This document shows, piece by piece, positions 16,521 through 26,725 of a stretch of 64,000 nt of DNA; position 1 is the stretch's first letter, and the number at the start of each line of letters is the position of its first letter. The stretch spans positions 1,178,001 to 1,242,000 of the forward strand of contig CAVWQP010000004.1 of NCBI GenBank assembly GCA_963757125.1, given 5' to 3'. The notes under the pieces are model-generated. The model searched no databases. It saw only the letters and a program-made list of their open reading frames with translations, and was not told where the DNA came from. Made by a program: the position numbers and the translations under genes. This stretch comes from CAVVSD01 sp963757125. Lineage in GTDB: Bacteria > Actinomycetota > Thermoleophilia > Solirubrobacterales > Solirubrobacteraceae.

Positions 16521-16588
16521 GGTTCTTACAAATGAACCAATGTCCAACATTGACACAGGCTCCAGAATCCGCGACGTTAGCCAACGTC
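16521..16588. promoter_or_regulatory. Regulatory region upstream of the ABC importer with three inverted repeats
   Basis: The 139-base gap before the binding-protein gene is relatively AT-rich and carries GGTTC-8-GAACC (16521-16538), CAATGTCCAACATTG (16538-16552, 6-bp arms) and GACGTTAGCCAACGTC (16573-16588, 6-bp arms). A consensus -35 TTGACA (16550-16555) overlaps the second repeat, but no convincing -10 follows at the right distance. The middle repeat matches 11 of 12 bases of a site at 137-148. These are good operator candidates for a repressor of the importer-hyuAB operon. Confidence 0.5.
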
Positions 16589-16637
16589 TGGGACCACGGC
16601 GGGCCGGGGATCTCCCCGTCCCGAGGAGGAGGGCGAA

Positions 16638-17844
16638 GTGAGAGGAAACGTCAGGGTGCGGTACGCCCTTGCGACGCTCGGCGTCGCGTGTTCGATGGCC
16701 TTTGCGGTCACCGCATGCGGAAGTGACGACAGCAGTGACAGCGCGTCGTCGTCGGGCTCCGGGAGCACCACGGCAGCCGACAGCGGTGGAAGCGACGGCC
16801 AGGCCACCGCGAAGGCTGCGATCGAGAAGGGCAAGGAGATTCCGGCGTTCTCGCTCGATGCCGAGTCGTTCGACGCGAGCAAGGCGAGCGGGATGACGAT
16901 CTTCAACATCCCGGTCTCCAGCGCGATCCCCTACGTCGCGGCGGTCGACAAGGAGATGCAGAAGGTCGCCAAGGAGCGCGGGATCAAGTGGGTGCAGTTC
17001 GAGAACCAGGGCAACCCGACGCAGTGGGCGACCGGGATGAGCCAGGCGATCTCGCAGAAGGCCGACCTGATCATCCTGGACGCCGGCATCGACCCGAAGC
17101 TGCTCATCCCGCAGCTGCGCCGGGCGAAGGCCGCGAACATCAAGGTGCTGGTCAACCACCTGTACCAGAACGGTGAGGCGCCGGATCAGCAGATCCTCGA
17201 CCTCATCGACGGGTACATCACGGTGCCGTTCCACGAGTCCGGCGAGCTCTCGGTGCAGTACGCGGTGGCCGACGGCGGCTGCGACGCGGTGAAGAGCACG
17301 CTCATCATCAACGCCAAGGAAGTCCCGCCGAGCCAGGGCATCGTCGACGCGATGACGGCCAAGCTCGCCGAGCTCTGCCCGGACGCGAAGCCGAAGGTCG
17401 TCAACGTGCCGGTCGTCGACTGGGGCACGAAGATCGCGCCTGAGGTCCAGTCCGCACTGGCCGCCGATCCCAACATCAAGTGGGTCCTGCCGATCTACGA
17501 CTCGATGTCGATCCCGGCGATCGCGGGCATCCGCGGCGCGGGCAAGGCGGCGAGCGTCAAGGTCGCGTCCTACAACGGGACGCCCGACGTGATGAAGCTC
17601 ATCGAGAACGGCGACAACATGGCCGCCGACATGGGTGAGAACATCCAGTGGCTCGCATACGCGAACATGGACCAGGCGATGCGGATCCTGACCGACGGGC
17701 CCGATCATCAAGGACGGCAACGAGAACACGCCGCTGCGCGTCTTCGACGACAGCAACGTCAAGGAGGCGGGCGCCCCCGAGTACGTGAAGGGCTTCGGCG
17801 ACTCGTACCTCACGGGCTACAAGAAGCTCTGGGGAGTCCAGTAG
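16638..17844 (+). CDS. Sugar-type ABC transporter substrate-binding lipoprotein (3' frameshift)
   Basis: Exported binding protein of the RbsB-like type I fold. It has a signal peptide ending in a lipobox (AVTAC, Cys about residue 30), then a low-complexity Ser/Gly linker and two alternating alpha/beta lobes. The GTG start follows AGGAGGAGGG. The reading frame breaks inside GGGCCC at 17697-17702. Removing one base restores PIIKDGNENTPLRVFDDS and the natural end KKLWGVQ at 17844, giving 401 residues. As written, the frame runs to 17885 with a nonsense tail. The gene starts a ribose-type importer operon; the ligand is unknown and need not be a sugar. Confidence 0.8.
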
Positions 17845-17847
17845 GCC

Positions 17848-19469
17848 ATGACGGACCAGGCGCCTCAGGGCGACCTGTCGCGTAACGATCCGGCCGCGGA
17901 CGCTCCTTCGGGGGCGTCCGCGCCGGTCGGCGACGCGCCGGTCATCGCCCTGCGCGGGCTGTCGAAGACCTTCGGCGGCGCCCGGGCGCTGGACTCCGTC
18001 GACATGACGATCCAGCGCGGCGAGATCCACGGGCTGCTCGGCGAGAACGGCTCGGGCAAGTCGACGCTGATCAAGATCCTGGCCGGCTTCCACGCGCCCG
18101 ACGAGGGCGAGCTGGAGGTCAACGGCACGCCGGTGAGGCTCCCGCTGGCACCCCGGGCAGTTCGCCACGCTCGGGCCTGAGCTTCGTGCACCAGGACCTC
18201 GGGCTGCTCCGCGAGCTGACGGTGCTGGAGAACCTCCGCCTGATCGAGCTCTCGCAGTCGCATTCGTGGCGGATCAACTGGCGGGCCGAGCGCCGCAGGG
18301 CGCGGGCGCTGTTCGACGAGTTCGGCGTCGACCTGGATCCCGAGGCACTCGTCAACGACATCTCCGAGACGGACCGCGCGCTGCTGGCGATCGTCCGCGC
18401 GACGGAGGACATCCGCACGGCGACGGGCGAGGACCGGCGGGGCCTGCTCGTGCTCGACGAGCCGACGGTGTTCCTGCCCCGCGAGGGCGTCGAGCGCCTC
18501 TTCGCGATCACGCGCTCGATCGTCGAGGAGCACGCGAGCGTGCTCTTCGTCGGTCACGACCTCGACGAGGTGCGCGAGATCACCGACACCGTGACGGTGC
18601 TGCGCGACGGCCGCGTGCACGGCACGGTCAAGACCGCGGAGACGTCGGAGGCCGAGATCGTCGAGATGATCATCGGGCGGCGCCTGGCGCAGCTCGAGCT
18701 CGAGCGGCCGGACGCGAGCGCCCACTCGACGGCGATCGCCGTCGAGGGCCTGATCGGGACGAAGGCCCGCGGGCTGTCGCTGCAGGTCCGCACCGGGGAG
18801 GTCCTCGGCGTCACCGGCCTGCTCGGCTCCGGCTTCGACGAGCTCCCGTACCTCCTGTTCGGCGCGCGCCCGTGCTTCGGCGGCGAGTTGCGCACCCCGG
18901 ACGCCACGTACTCGATGTCGTCGATGACGCCGCAGCGCGCGCTCGCCGCCGGCATCTCGCTCATCCCCGCCGACCGGCAGCGCGACGGGAGCATCGGCTC
19001 GTTGACCGTCGCGTCCAACGTGATGATGCAGGTGCTCGACGACTACCGGCCGATGAGCCTCAAGCTGCGCGGCCTCAGCCGCAAGGCCGGCGAGCTCTGC
19101 GACGAGTTCGACGTGCGCCCCAACGATCCGGGGCGCAACTACCAGTCGCTGAGTGGCGGCAACCAGCAGAAGGCGCTCGTGGCCAAGTGGATGCAGACGG
19201 AGCCGCAGCTGCTCCTGCTGCACGAGCCGACCCAGGGCGTCGACGTCGGTGCGCGGGAGCAGATCTTCCGCATGCTGTCCGCCGCGGCGGAGGGCGGGAT
19301 GTCGATCCTGTGCGCGAGCTCGGACTACGAGCAGCTGGCCGCGATCTGCGACCGGGTGCTCGTGATCGGCAACGGCCGCATCGTGCGCGAGCTGACCGGC
19401 GCGGACGTCGTCAAGGAGCGCATCGCAGAGCAGGTCTACAACAGCGTCACGCTCGCCGAGGCGGAGTGA
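17848..19469 (+). pseudogene. Sugar-type ABC transporter ATPase (RbsA-like), frameshifted
   Basis: Two-domain ATPase with 539 residues once repaired. The first nucleotide-binding domain has Walker A GENGSGKST (17848 frame), and the continuation in another frame from about 18180 has FVHQDLGLL, a Walker B LLVLDEPT, and a second domain with signature LSGGNQQKA. Two extra bases, one in CCCCGGG (18151-18157) and one in GGGCC (18173-18177), explain the break exactly and restore LPLAPGQFATLGLSFVHQD. It is three bases from the binding-protein stop. The second domain lacks a normal Walker A, as is common in this family. The break is probably a sequence error rather than true decay. Confidence 0.8.
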
Positions 19470-19485
19470 GGGAGGACCCAACGGG

Positions 19486-20541
19486 ATGGAGAGTTCGGTG
19501 AGTCAGCAGCCTGCCGAGGAGCCTGCGGCGCAGACGCCTGAGCGCAAGCGGCCGCCGCGTGACAACCGCCGCATTGCCGCGGTCGCGTTCCAGAAGTACG
19601 CGCTGATCCTCGCGTGGCTGCTGGTCGTCATCGTCTTCTCGCTGCTCAAGCCCGACACCTACGCCACGTCGGGCAACTTCCAGACGATCTTCGGCTCCCA
19701 GGCGGTGCTGCTGATCCTCGCGCTGGGCCTGATCGTGCCGCTGACCAGCGGCGACTTCGACCTCTCGATCGCCGCGGTGCTGTCGCTGGCGTCGATGGTG
19801 CTCGCGATCCTGCAGGTCCGCCACGGCTGGTCGTTGTTCCCCGCGATCGTCGTGGTCCTGGCCATCGGACTGTTCATCGGCCTGATCAACGGGGCGCTGG
19901 TCACGTTGCTGGAGATCGACTCGTTCATCGTGACCCTGGGCTCAGCCACCATCATCCAGGGGATCGTGCTCTGGATCAGCGGCTCGAACACGGTCAGCGG
20001 CGTCAGCGACGGCCTCATCAACTGGACGATCACGAACCGGTTCCTGGGCATCTCGATGGTGTTCTGGTACGGCGTCCTGCTGACGATCTTCCTCTGGTAC
20101 GTGTTCGTCTACACGGCCCTGGGGCGGCGGCTGCTGTTCGTGGGTCGCGGGCGCAACGTGTCGCGCCTGAGCGGCATCAACGTCGGTCACGTCCGCTGGG
20201 GCGCGCTGGCCGCATCCGCCTTCGTGGCCTCGATCGCCGGCATCTTCTACGCCGGGTCGCTCGGCGGCGCGGACCCGACCTCGGGCCTGGCGTTCCTGCT
20301 GCCGGCCTTCGCCGCGGCGTTCCTCGGGGCGACCGCGATCCAGCCTGGTCGCTTCAACCCGATCGGCACGTTCGTCGCGGTGTTCTTCCTGGTGAGCGGG
20401 ATCACCGGGCTGCAGCTCCTGGGCGCGGACAGCTTCGTCCAGCAGCTCTTCTACGGTGGCGCGCTGATCCTGGCGGTCGCCCTGTCGCAGATCGTGCGGC
20501 GCAAGGACATCAAGGACGAGGCCGCGGCGAGCAATGCCTGA
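19486..20541 (+). CDS. Sugar-type ABC transporter permease (RbsC-like)
   Basis: 351-residue inner-membrane permease of the BPD_transp_2/RbsC family. A polar N-terminal region of about 35 residues is followed by roughly ten hydrophobic helices. The conserved SGDFDLSIAAVLSLASM segment (near residue 88) and AAFLGATAIQPGRFNPIGT match the family. Only one permease gene is present, so it probably forms a homodimer with the two-domain ATPase. It is followed by the second hyuA gene after 27 bases, implying that the importer delivers the substrate of HyuA2-HyuB2. Confidence 0.87.
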   Translation: MESSVSQQPAEEPAAQTPERKRPPRDNRRIAAVAFQKYALILAWLLVVIVFSLLKPDTYATSGNFQTIFGSQAVLLILALGLIVPLTSGDFDLSIAAVLSLASMVLAILQVRHGWSLFPAIVVVLAIGLFIGLINGALVTLLEIDSFIVTLGSATIIQGIVLWISGSNTVSGVSDGLINWTITNRFLGISMVFWYGVLLTIFLWYVFVYTALGRRLLFVGRGRNVSRLSGINVGHVRWGALAASAFVASIAGIFYAGSLGGADPTSGLAFLLPAFAAAFLGATAIQPGRFNPIGTFVAVFFLVSGITGLQLLGADSFVQQLFYGGALILAVALSQIVRRKDIKDEAAASNA

Positions 20542-20568
20542 CGCGCGGCGCCCGACGCAGGAGGACAC

Positions 20569-22614
20569 ATGAGCCTGAGGCTGGGAGTCGACGTGGGGGG
20601 CACGTTCACCGACGTGCTCCTCGTGTCGGAGGAGACCGGGGACCTCACGATCGCGAAGGTGCTGTCCACCCCGGAGGACCAGTCGCTCGGGGTCATGGCG
20701 GGTGTGAAGCAGGCGTGCGAGACGCACGGCGTGGGGCTGGACGCCCTGTCGCTCATCCTGCACGGGTCGACCGTCGTGACGAACATGATCCTGGAGGAGA
20801 AGGGCGCGGTCGGGGGTCTGCTGACGACGGCCGGCCACGAGCAGATCCTCCATCTGGCGCGTGCGTGGACGCCCGGTCCGCTCTACGCGTGGATGGGCAT
20901 GATCAAGCCCGATCCGCTCGTGCCCCTGTGGCTCACGCGCGGCATCCCCGAGCGGACGAGCGCGTCCGGTGAGGTCATCACGGAGATCGACGAGGACGCG
21001 ACCCGCGCGGCGATCGAGGACCTGCTCGCGTCGGGGACGGAGTCGCTCACGATCGCGTTCCTCAACGCGTACGTGAACTCGGCCCACGAGCGCCGGGCGC
21101 GGGAGATCGCGCTGGAGCTGCGCCCCGGCCTGCCGGTGTCGATCTCCTCGGACCTCGTCTCCGAGTACCGCGAGTACGAGCGGACGCTCACGGCGGTGCT
21201 GAACTCCTACACGCAGCCGCAGGTCATCAAGTACGTCGACGGCCTGGAGTCGCTGCTCGGCGACGCCGGGTTCCGCGGCCGGCTGAACATCGTGCGCTCC
21301 GACGGCGGCACGATGAGCGCCCGCTCCACGAAGGAGCGTCCGGTCGACATCGCGTTCTCCGGCCCGTCCGGCGGGGCGGTGGGCGCGGCCTACCTCGCGC
21401 GCCGCATGGGCGTGCCGAACGTCCTCACCTTCGACATGGGCGGGACGTCGACCGACGTCGCGCTGTGCCGCGACGGCGAGGTCGCCATCAAGCGCGAGGC
21501 GCAGCTCGGCTACTACCAGTTCCAGGCCCGCGGGGCCGACATCCACAGCGTGGGCGCCGGCGGCGGCTCGATCGCCTACCTCAACCTCGCGGGCGCGCTC
21601 AAGGTCGGCCCGCGCAGCGCGGGCGCCGATCCCGGGCCCGCCTGCTACGGCCGCGGCGGCACGGAGCCGACGGTCACCGACGCCAACGTCGTACTCGGAC
21701 GGCTGCCGGGCGGGTCGAAGCTCGGCGGGCGCCTCGCGCTCGACGTCGACGCCGCCGAGCGGGCCGTGGCGACGGTCGCCGAGGGGCTGGGCATCGACAC
21801 CGTCGCAGCCGCGCAGGCGATCATCGACATCGCGAACGAGAACATGCACGCCGCCCTGCGCGTCGTGTCGGTGGAGCGCGGCTACGACCCGCGCGACTTC
21901 GGGCTCGTCGCCTTCGGTGGCGCGGGGCCGCTGCACGCCAATGCGCTCGCGCGCCTCATCGGCGCCGACCCGCTCATCATCCCGAGCACCCCCGGCGTGC
22001 TGAGCGCCTTCGGGTTCCTCGCGGCGGACGTGCAGAACGAGTTCGCGCGCACGTACCTGCGCCCGGCGGAGGAGACCCCCGGCGAGGACGTGCTCGCCGC
22101 GGTCGACGAGCTCATCGGAGAGGCAGGCGCCTGGCTGGACGCCGAGGGCGTCGACGCGGGCGACCGCGTCTTCGACGTCTTCGCCGACTGCCGCTACTAC
22201 CGCCAGGACATCCAGATCCCGGTCGCGCTGGAGCGCACGGCACTGCTCAACGGGTACGCCGCGCGGCTGCGCGGCGACTTCGAGGGCGAGCATCGCCGCC
22301 GCTACGGCTTCGACCTCGAGGCCAACGTCGAGATCGCCACCCTGCGGGTCGTGGGCCGCGGCACGAGCAGCGACGTCGAGCTCAAGGCCGCCGCCGCCGG
22401 AACCGCGGAGGTCGCCGTCGACCGCCACGAGCGGGTGCACTTCGACGGCGAGTGGCACGACACGCCGATCTACGAGCGCGCGCAGCTCGCGCCGGGCCAC
22501 ACCCTCACGGGGCCGGCCATCGTCGAGCAGGAGGACAGCACGTCCGTCATCGAGCCCGGCTGGACCGGTACGGTCGACGACGCCGGCAACATCACGGTCA
22601 GGAGACAGGGCTGA
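20569..22614 (+). CDS. hyuA: Hydantoinase/oxoprolinase subunit A, second copy
   Basis: 681-residue ATP-dependent amidase subunit with the phosphate loops LGVDVGGTFTD (residues 4-14) and DMGGTSTDVA near residue 288, and the block GAGGGSIAYLN. The ATG is set by AGGAGG at 20559-20564. It shares the family core with the gene at 5658 but differs in the middle and C-terminal parts, so it is an older paralogue rather than a recent duplicate. The stop shares a base with the HyuB2 start (TGATG). Its position after an ABC importer suggests that uptake and ring opening are co-regulated. Confidence 0.9.
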   Translation: MSLRLGVDVGGTFTDVLLVSEETGDLTIAKVLSTPEDQSLGVMAGVKQACETHGVGLDALSLILHGSTVVTNMILEEKGAVGGLLTTAGHEQILHLARAWTPGPLYAWMGMIKPDPLVPLWLTRGIPERTSASGEVITEIDEDATRAAIEDLLASGTESLTIAFLNAYVNSAHERRAREIALELRPGLPVSISSDLVSEYREYERTLTAVLNSYTQPQVIKYVDGLESLLGDAGFRGRLNIVRSDGGTMSARSTKERPVDIAFSGPSGGAVGAAYLARRMGVPNVLTFDMGGTSTDVALCRDGEVAIKREAQLGYYQFQARGADIHSVGAGGGSIAYLNLAGALKVGPRSAGADPGPACYGRGGTEPTVTDANVVLGRLPGGSKLGGRLALDVDAAERAVATVAEGLGIDTVAAAQAIIDIANENMHAALRVVSVERGYDPRDFGLVAFGGAGPLHANALARLIGADPLIIPSTPGVLSAFGFLAADVQNEFARTYLRPAEETPGEDVLAAVDELIGEAGAWLDAEGVDAGDRVFDVFADCRYYRQDIQIPVALERTALLNGYAARLRGDFEGEHRRRYGFDLEANVEIATLRVVGRGTSSDVELKAAAAGTAEVAVDRHERVHFDGEWHDTPIYERAQLAPGHTLTGPAIVEQEDSTSVIEPGWTGTVDDAGNITVRRQG

Positions 22615-24501
22615 TGGCCACGACCGAGACGACAGGGCTCCCCGACTTCGTCCGGGAGCACGACATCGACCAGGTCACCCTCGACATCATCGAGAACACG
22701 CTGTCCAACGCTCGCTACGAGATGGACCGCGTGCTGGAGACGACCGCGGTCAGTCCCGTCATCCGCGAGCAGTCCGACCAGTTCCCCCTCATCGCCGACC
22801 GCCACGCGCGGATGGTGATCGGGCAGTTCGGCTCGGCGATCCCGACGATCCTCGAGCACTCGCCGTACGAGGTCTCCGATCTGCGCGACGGCGACGTCAT
22901 CGCGCTGAACGACCCGTACATGTGCGACGGGTCCGTGTCCCACACGCCGGACCTCCTGCTGCTGCGGCCGATCTTCTTCGAGGGCGACCTCGTCGGCTAC
23001 TCGTCGCAGTGGGGCAACCTGATCGACGTCGGCGGCACCGCCGCCGGTTCGATGCCGATCAGCGCCACGAGCATCTACCACGAGGGCGTGCGCATGCCGC
23101 CCATCAAGCTCTACGACCAGGGCAAGCTCAACGAGGAGGCCCTGCGGCTCTTCGCGCACAACACGCGGGCGCCGAAGGAGGTCGAGGCCGACGTCAAGGC
23201 GATCGCGGCCGGCACCGCGGCGGGCGCCGCGCGCGTGGTCGAGCTCTGCGAGCGCTACGGCAAGGACACCTACCTCGAGGCCTGCGACGCGATCCTGAAC
23301 CGGACGCGCTCGGCGCTCATCGAGCTCATCCGGCAGTACCTGCCCGACGGCAAGCGCTTCGACTTCGAGGACTTCGCCGACGACGACGGGCTGGGGACCG
23401 GCCCGATCCGCCTGAAGATGACGATGTGGCGCGACGGCGACACGATCAACGTCGACTGGGCCGGGACCGACGCGCAGGTGCCGGGGTCGGTCAACTTCTT
23501 CCTCAACCCCGAGATGTTCAAGATGTTCGTCGGGGTCTTCCTCATCATGGCCTTCGCGCCCGACGTCGTCTTCAACGACGGCTACTCGGACCTCATCAAG
23601 GTCAACATCCCCGAGGGGTCCGTGCTCAAGCCGGAGTTCCCCGCGCCGCTGGGCAACCGCCTCACGCTCATGGCACGCCACTTCGACGTCTTCGGCGCGG
23701 TGTTCTCCAAGATGCTGGGCCTGCAGTTCGCGGTGTCCGGCAGCTACGGGACGAGCCCCAACTTCGTGTACTCGGGGAAGGACTCCAACGGCGAGAACTA
23801 CCAGATCCTCGAGATCCTCTACGGCGGCATCCCGGCCCGGCCGGCGGGCGACGGCCTCGACGGCCACTCCTGGTGGCCGCTGTTCAAGGCCGTGCCGACG
23901 GAGTACCTGGAGAAGTACTACCCCCTGCGCGTCGAGAGCTACTCCGTGCGCACGGACTCCGGGGGCGCGGGGTACCACCGCGGCGGCCACGGCGTGGCGA
24001 AGATGTACACGTTCCTCGAGGACGGCCTCATCACGTTCCAGGACGACCGCGCCCAGACGCATCCGTGGGGCGTGAACGGCGGCAAGTACGGCGCAGAGCT
24101 CGTACAAGACGCTGATCCGCGTCACCGGCGAGGAGTGGAGCCTGCCCTCCAAGGTGGAGAACGTGCGGGTGCACAAGGGCGACCGGCTGATGTTCGCGAC
24201 GGCGGGCGCCGGCGGCCAGGGCGATCCGCTGGACCGCGAGCCCGAGCGCGTCGCCAAGGACGTCCGCGCCGGCCTCGTCACGGTGGACGCCGCACGCGAC
24301 GACTACGGGGTCGTGCTCGGCGCCGACGGCGAGGCGGACGACGCCGCCACGACCGCGGAGCGCGAGCGCCAGCGCGGGTCACGCGAGCCGAGGCCGGACT
24401 TCGACTTCGGGCCGCTGCCGGAGCTCGACGAGCTGCGTGCGCGGATCGCGGCGGAGCGCCGCGAGTTCGACGCCGCGATGGCCGAGGACACTAGCTCCTG
24501 A
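22614..24501 (+). pseudogene. hyuB: Hydantoinase subunit B, second copy, frameshifted near 3' end
   Basis: HyuB family protein starting MATTETTG, with NDPYMCDGSVSHTPDLL near residue 101 and GSVNFFLNPEMFKMFVG further on. The frame is open to about 24,090, then shifts. From about 24,096 the other frame continues SSYKTLIRVTGEEW, AGGQGDPLDREPERV and a natural end at 24501. One extra base within 24088-24102 explains this, and the repaired protein is 628 residues. The C-terminal GGQGDP block is the family's usual closing motif, so the gene was intact recently or the base is a sequence error. The last 11 bases overlap the convergent oxidoreductase gene. Confidence 0.82.
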
Positions 24502-25489
24502 GCGCGCGGACGATGTCGGACCATGACTCCGGGGCCACCTCGGCCCCGGAGTGCAGTGCGATGCGGTCCACGCCGGCGGTGCGCCGGCGCAGGTCCGCAG
24601 CGAGCTCGCCCGCGTCCTCGGCGTAGGCGACGAAGATGCCGAGCGTGTCGTCGTCGACCCGCGCGCTCATGCGGTCCCAGCCCCCGGTGCGCGACAGCTC
24701 GTGGAGCTCGCCGAAGAGATCGTCGAGGCCGTGCAGCGCGAGGACGTGGCGGTAGCCCGGCGTCGAGCCGTAGAACGCGACCCGGGCGCGCACGGCCTCG
24801 AGCTCGGCCGGCGTCGTGGCGACGAGCTGCGCCACCGACACGCCGATGTCGGACGGGTCGCGCCCGGCGCGCGCGGCGCCCCGCGCGAGCGCGGGGCGCA
24901 CGACCTCCGCGAGGTACCGCGGGCTCTGGAGCGGATGGACGAGCAGCCCGTCGGCGACCTCGCCGGCCACCTCGATCATGCGCTCGCGGACTGCGGCGAG
25001 CCAGACCTGTGGCGCGCCGTGGGGCTGTGGGCGCGGGCGGAAGGCGGGCGGCATGAGCGTGTGGGAGCTGAACTCGCCCTCGAAGCGCAGCGGGTCGCCC
25101 GTCTCCCACGCCGACCAGATCGCGCGCAGGGCGAGCACGTACTCGCGCATGCGGGCGGCCGGTCGCGTCCACGGGACGCCATAGCGGCGCTCGACGTGCG
25201 CGCGGACCTGCGTCCCCAGCCCGAGGGTGAAGCGCCCGGCGCTGAGGTCCTGGAGGTTCCAGGACGTGTAGGCGACCTCCATCGGCGAGCGCGGCAGCGC
25301 GAGCGCGATGCCGGTCGCCAGGCCGATGCCCTGCGTCGAGGTCGCGGCGAGGGCGAGCGGGAGGAACGGGTCGTTGTTCGTCTCGGTCACGACGATCCCG
25401 TCGAACCCCTCGCGCTCCGCGCTCGCGGCCCATGCGGCGCTGCCCGAGATCGGGACGCCGCGCATCGTCGCATCGAGGGCCGGCCGCAC
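24491..25489 (-). CDS. LLM-class (F420-dependent type) oxidoreductase
   Basis: 332-residue luciferase-like TIM barrel. The stretch VVTETNNDPFLPLALAA, then SPMEVAYTSWNLQDLSAGR, GLGTQVRAHVERRYGVPW and GEVADGLLVHPLQSPRYL match the actinobacterial group typified by MSMEG_2256, predicted to use coenzyme F420. I start at the GTG at 25489 (VRPALDATM) because it supplies the first beta strand; an ATG at 25465 would lose it. It is divergent from the acyl-CoA dehydrogenase and converges on hyuB2. It may reduce an imine or enone intermediate, but this is inference. Confidence 0.83.
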   Translation of the reverse strand: MRPALDATMRGVPISGSAAWAASAEREGFDGIVVTETNNDPFLPLALAATSTQGIGLATGIALALPRSPMEVAYTSWNLQDLSAGRFTLGLGTQVRAHVERRYGVPWTRPAARMREYVLALRAIWSAWETGDPLRFEGEFSSHTLMPPAFRPRPQPHGAPQVWLAAVRERMIEVAGEVADGLLVHPLQSPRYLAEVVRPALARGAARAGRDPSDIGVSVAQLVATTPAELEAVRARVAFYGSTPGYRHVLALHGLDDLFGELHELSRTGGWDRMSARVDDDTLGIFVAYAEDAGELAADLRRRTAGVDRIALHSGAEVAPESWSDIVRALRS

Positions 25490-25561
25490 GCCGACACCAT
25501 CCCAACGGTAATGTCCGACTTCAAGCCATTTGCGATCGCGGGACCAGGAGGAGACACGCCG

Positions 25562-26725
25562 ATGGACTTCGGCTTCACCGACGACCAGCGCGCGCTTCGC
25601 GACGTTCTGCGGCAGTTCGTCGACCGCGAGATCGTCCCCGTCGCGCGCGAGTGGGAGCAGAGCGGGCGCTACCCGACGGAGATCGTCGAGGGCATGAAGG
25701 AGCTCGGGCTGTTCGGCATCACCGTGCCGGAGGAGTTCGGCGGCAACCCCATCGACGCGGTCTCGTTCGCGCTCGTCTTCGAGGAGATCTCGCGGGGCTG
25801 GATGGGGATCGCCGGCATCCTCGGCAGCCATTCGCTGGCCTGCGCGATGATCGCCCGCCACGGGACCGACGAGCAGCGGACGCGGTACCTGCCCGACCTG
25901 GCGACCGGCGCGCGGCGCACCGGCATCGCGCTGACCGAGCCCGACGCGGGCACCGACCTGCAGGGCATCCGCACGATCGCGCGGCGCGACGGCGACCACT
26001 ACGTCGTCACCGGCACGAAGACCTGGATCACGAACGCGCGGCACGCCGATCCGCTGCCCGTGCTCGTGAAGACCGACCCCACGACGACCCCGGCCCACAA
26101 GGGGATGTCGATCCTGCTCGTCGACGCGGGCAGCGAGGGCTACGAGGTCACGAAGGACATCCCGAAGCTCGGCTACAAGGGCACGGAGTCCTGCGAGGTC
26201 GTCCTCGACGAGGTCCGCGTCCCCGTCGAGAGCCTGCTCGGCGGCGTCGAGGGGCGTGGCCTGCAGCAGGCGCTCTCCGGGCTGGAGAGCGGCCGCATCA
26301 ACGTCGCCGCCCGCAGCGTGGGGATCGCGCAGCGCGCGTACGACGAGGCGCTGGCCTACGCGAAGGACCGCCGGGCGTTCGGGCAGCCGATCTCGGACTT
26401 CCAGGCCATCCAGCTCCAGCTGGCGCAGATGGCCACGCAGCTGCAGGCCGCGCGCCTGATGGTCTACTGGGCCGCGACGAAGGTCGACGGCGACGCCCGC
26501 GCCGACGCGGAGACCGGCATGGCGAAGATGTTCGCCTCCGACGTCGCGCTGCAGAACGCGATCGAGGCGCTGAAGGTCCACGGCGGCTACGGCTACTCGA
26601 CCGAGTACGAGGTCGAGCGCCTCTACCGCGACTCGATCCTCATGAGCATCGGAGAGGGGACGAACGACGTGCTGCGGACGGTCATCGCCAAGTCACTCAT
26701 CAAGGGGGACTCCCGTGTCGCTTGA
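25562..26725 (+). CDS. Acyl-CoA dehydrogenase
   Basis: 387-residue FAD-dependent alpha,beta-dehydrogenase of acyl-CoA thioesters. N-terminal helical domain MDFGFTDDQRALRD, then LTEPDAGTDLQGIRT in the FAD/substrate region, TGTKTWITNA, and a C-terminal helical bundle ending in SIGEGTNDVLRTVIAKSL, where the Glu of EGTND sits at the catalytic base position. AGGAGGAG at 25546-25553 fixes the start at 25562 rather than an ATG at 25511. It overlaps the following CaiB gene by 11 bases, so CoA transfer and dehydrogenation are coupled. Confidence 0.9.
   Translation: MDFGFTDDQRALRDVLRQFVDREIVPVAREWEQSGRYPTEIVEGMKELGLFGITVPEEFGGNPIDAVSFALVFEEISRGWMGIAGILGSHSLACAMIARHGTDEQRTRYLPDLATGARRTGIALTEPDAGTDLQGIRTIARRDGDHYVVTGTKTWITNARHADPLPVLVKTDPTTTPAHKGMSILLVDAGSEGYEVTKDIPKLGYKGTESCEVVLDEVRVPVESLLGGVEGRGLQQALSGLESGRINVAARSVGIAQRAYDEALAYAKDRRAFGQPISDFQAIQLQLAQMATQLQAARLMVYWAATKVDGDARADAETGMAKMFASDVALQNAIEALKVHGGYGYSTEYEVERLYRDSILMSIGEGTNDVLRTVIAKSLIKGDSRVA

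Noticed and set aside
18120..18190. Programmed ribosomal frameshifting in the ABC ATPase gene
   Set aside because: Two separate extra bases are needed, no slippery heptamer or downstream structure is evident, and the same kind of break occurs in five unrelated genes, so sequence error is simpler.
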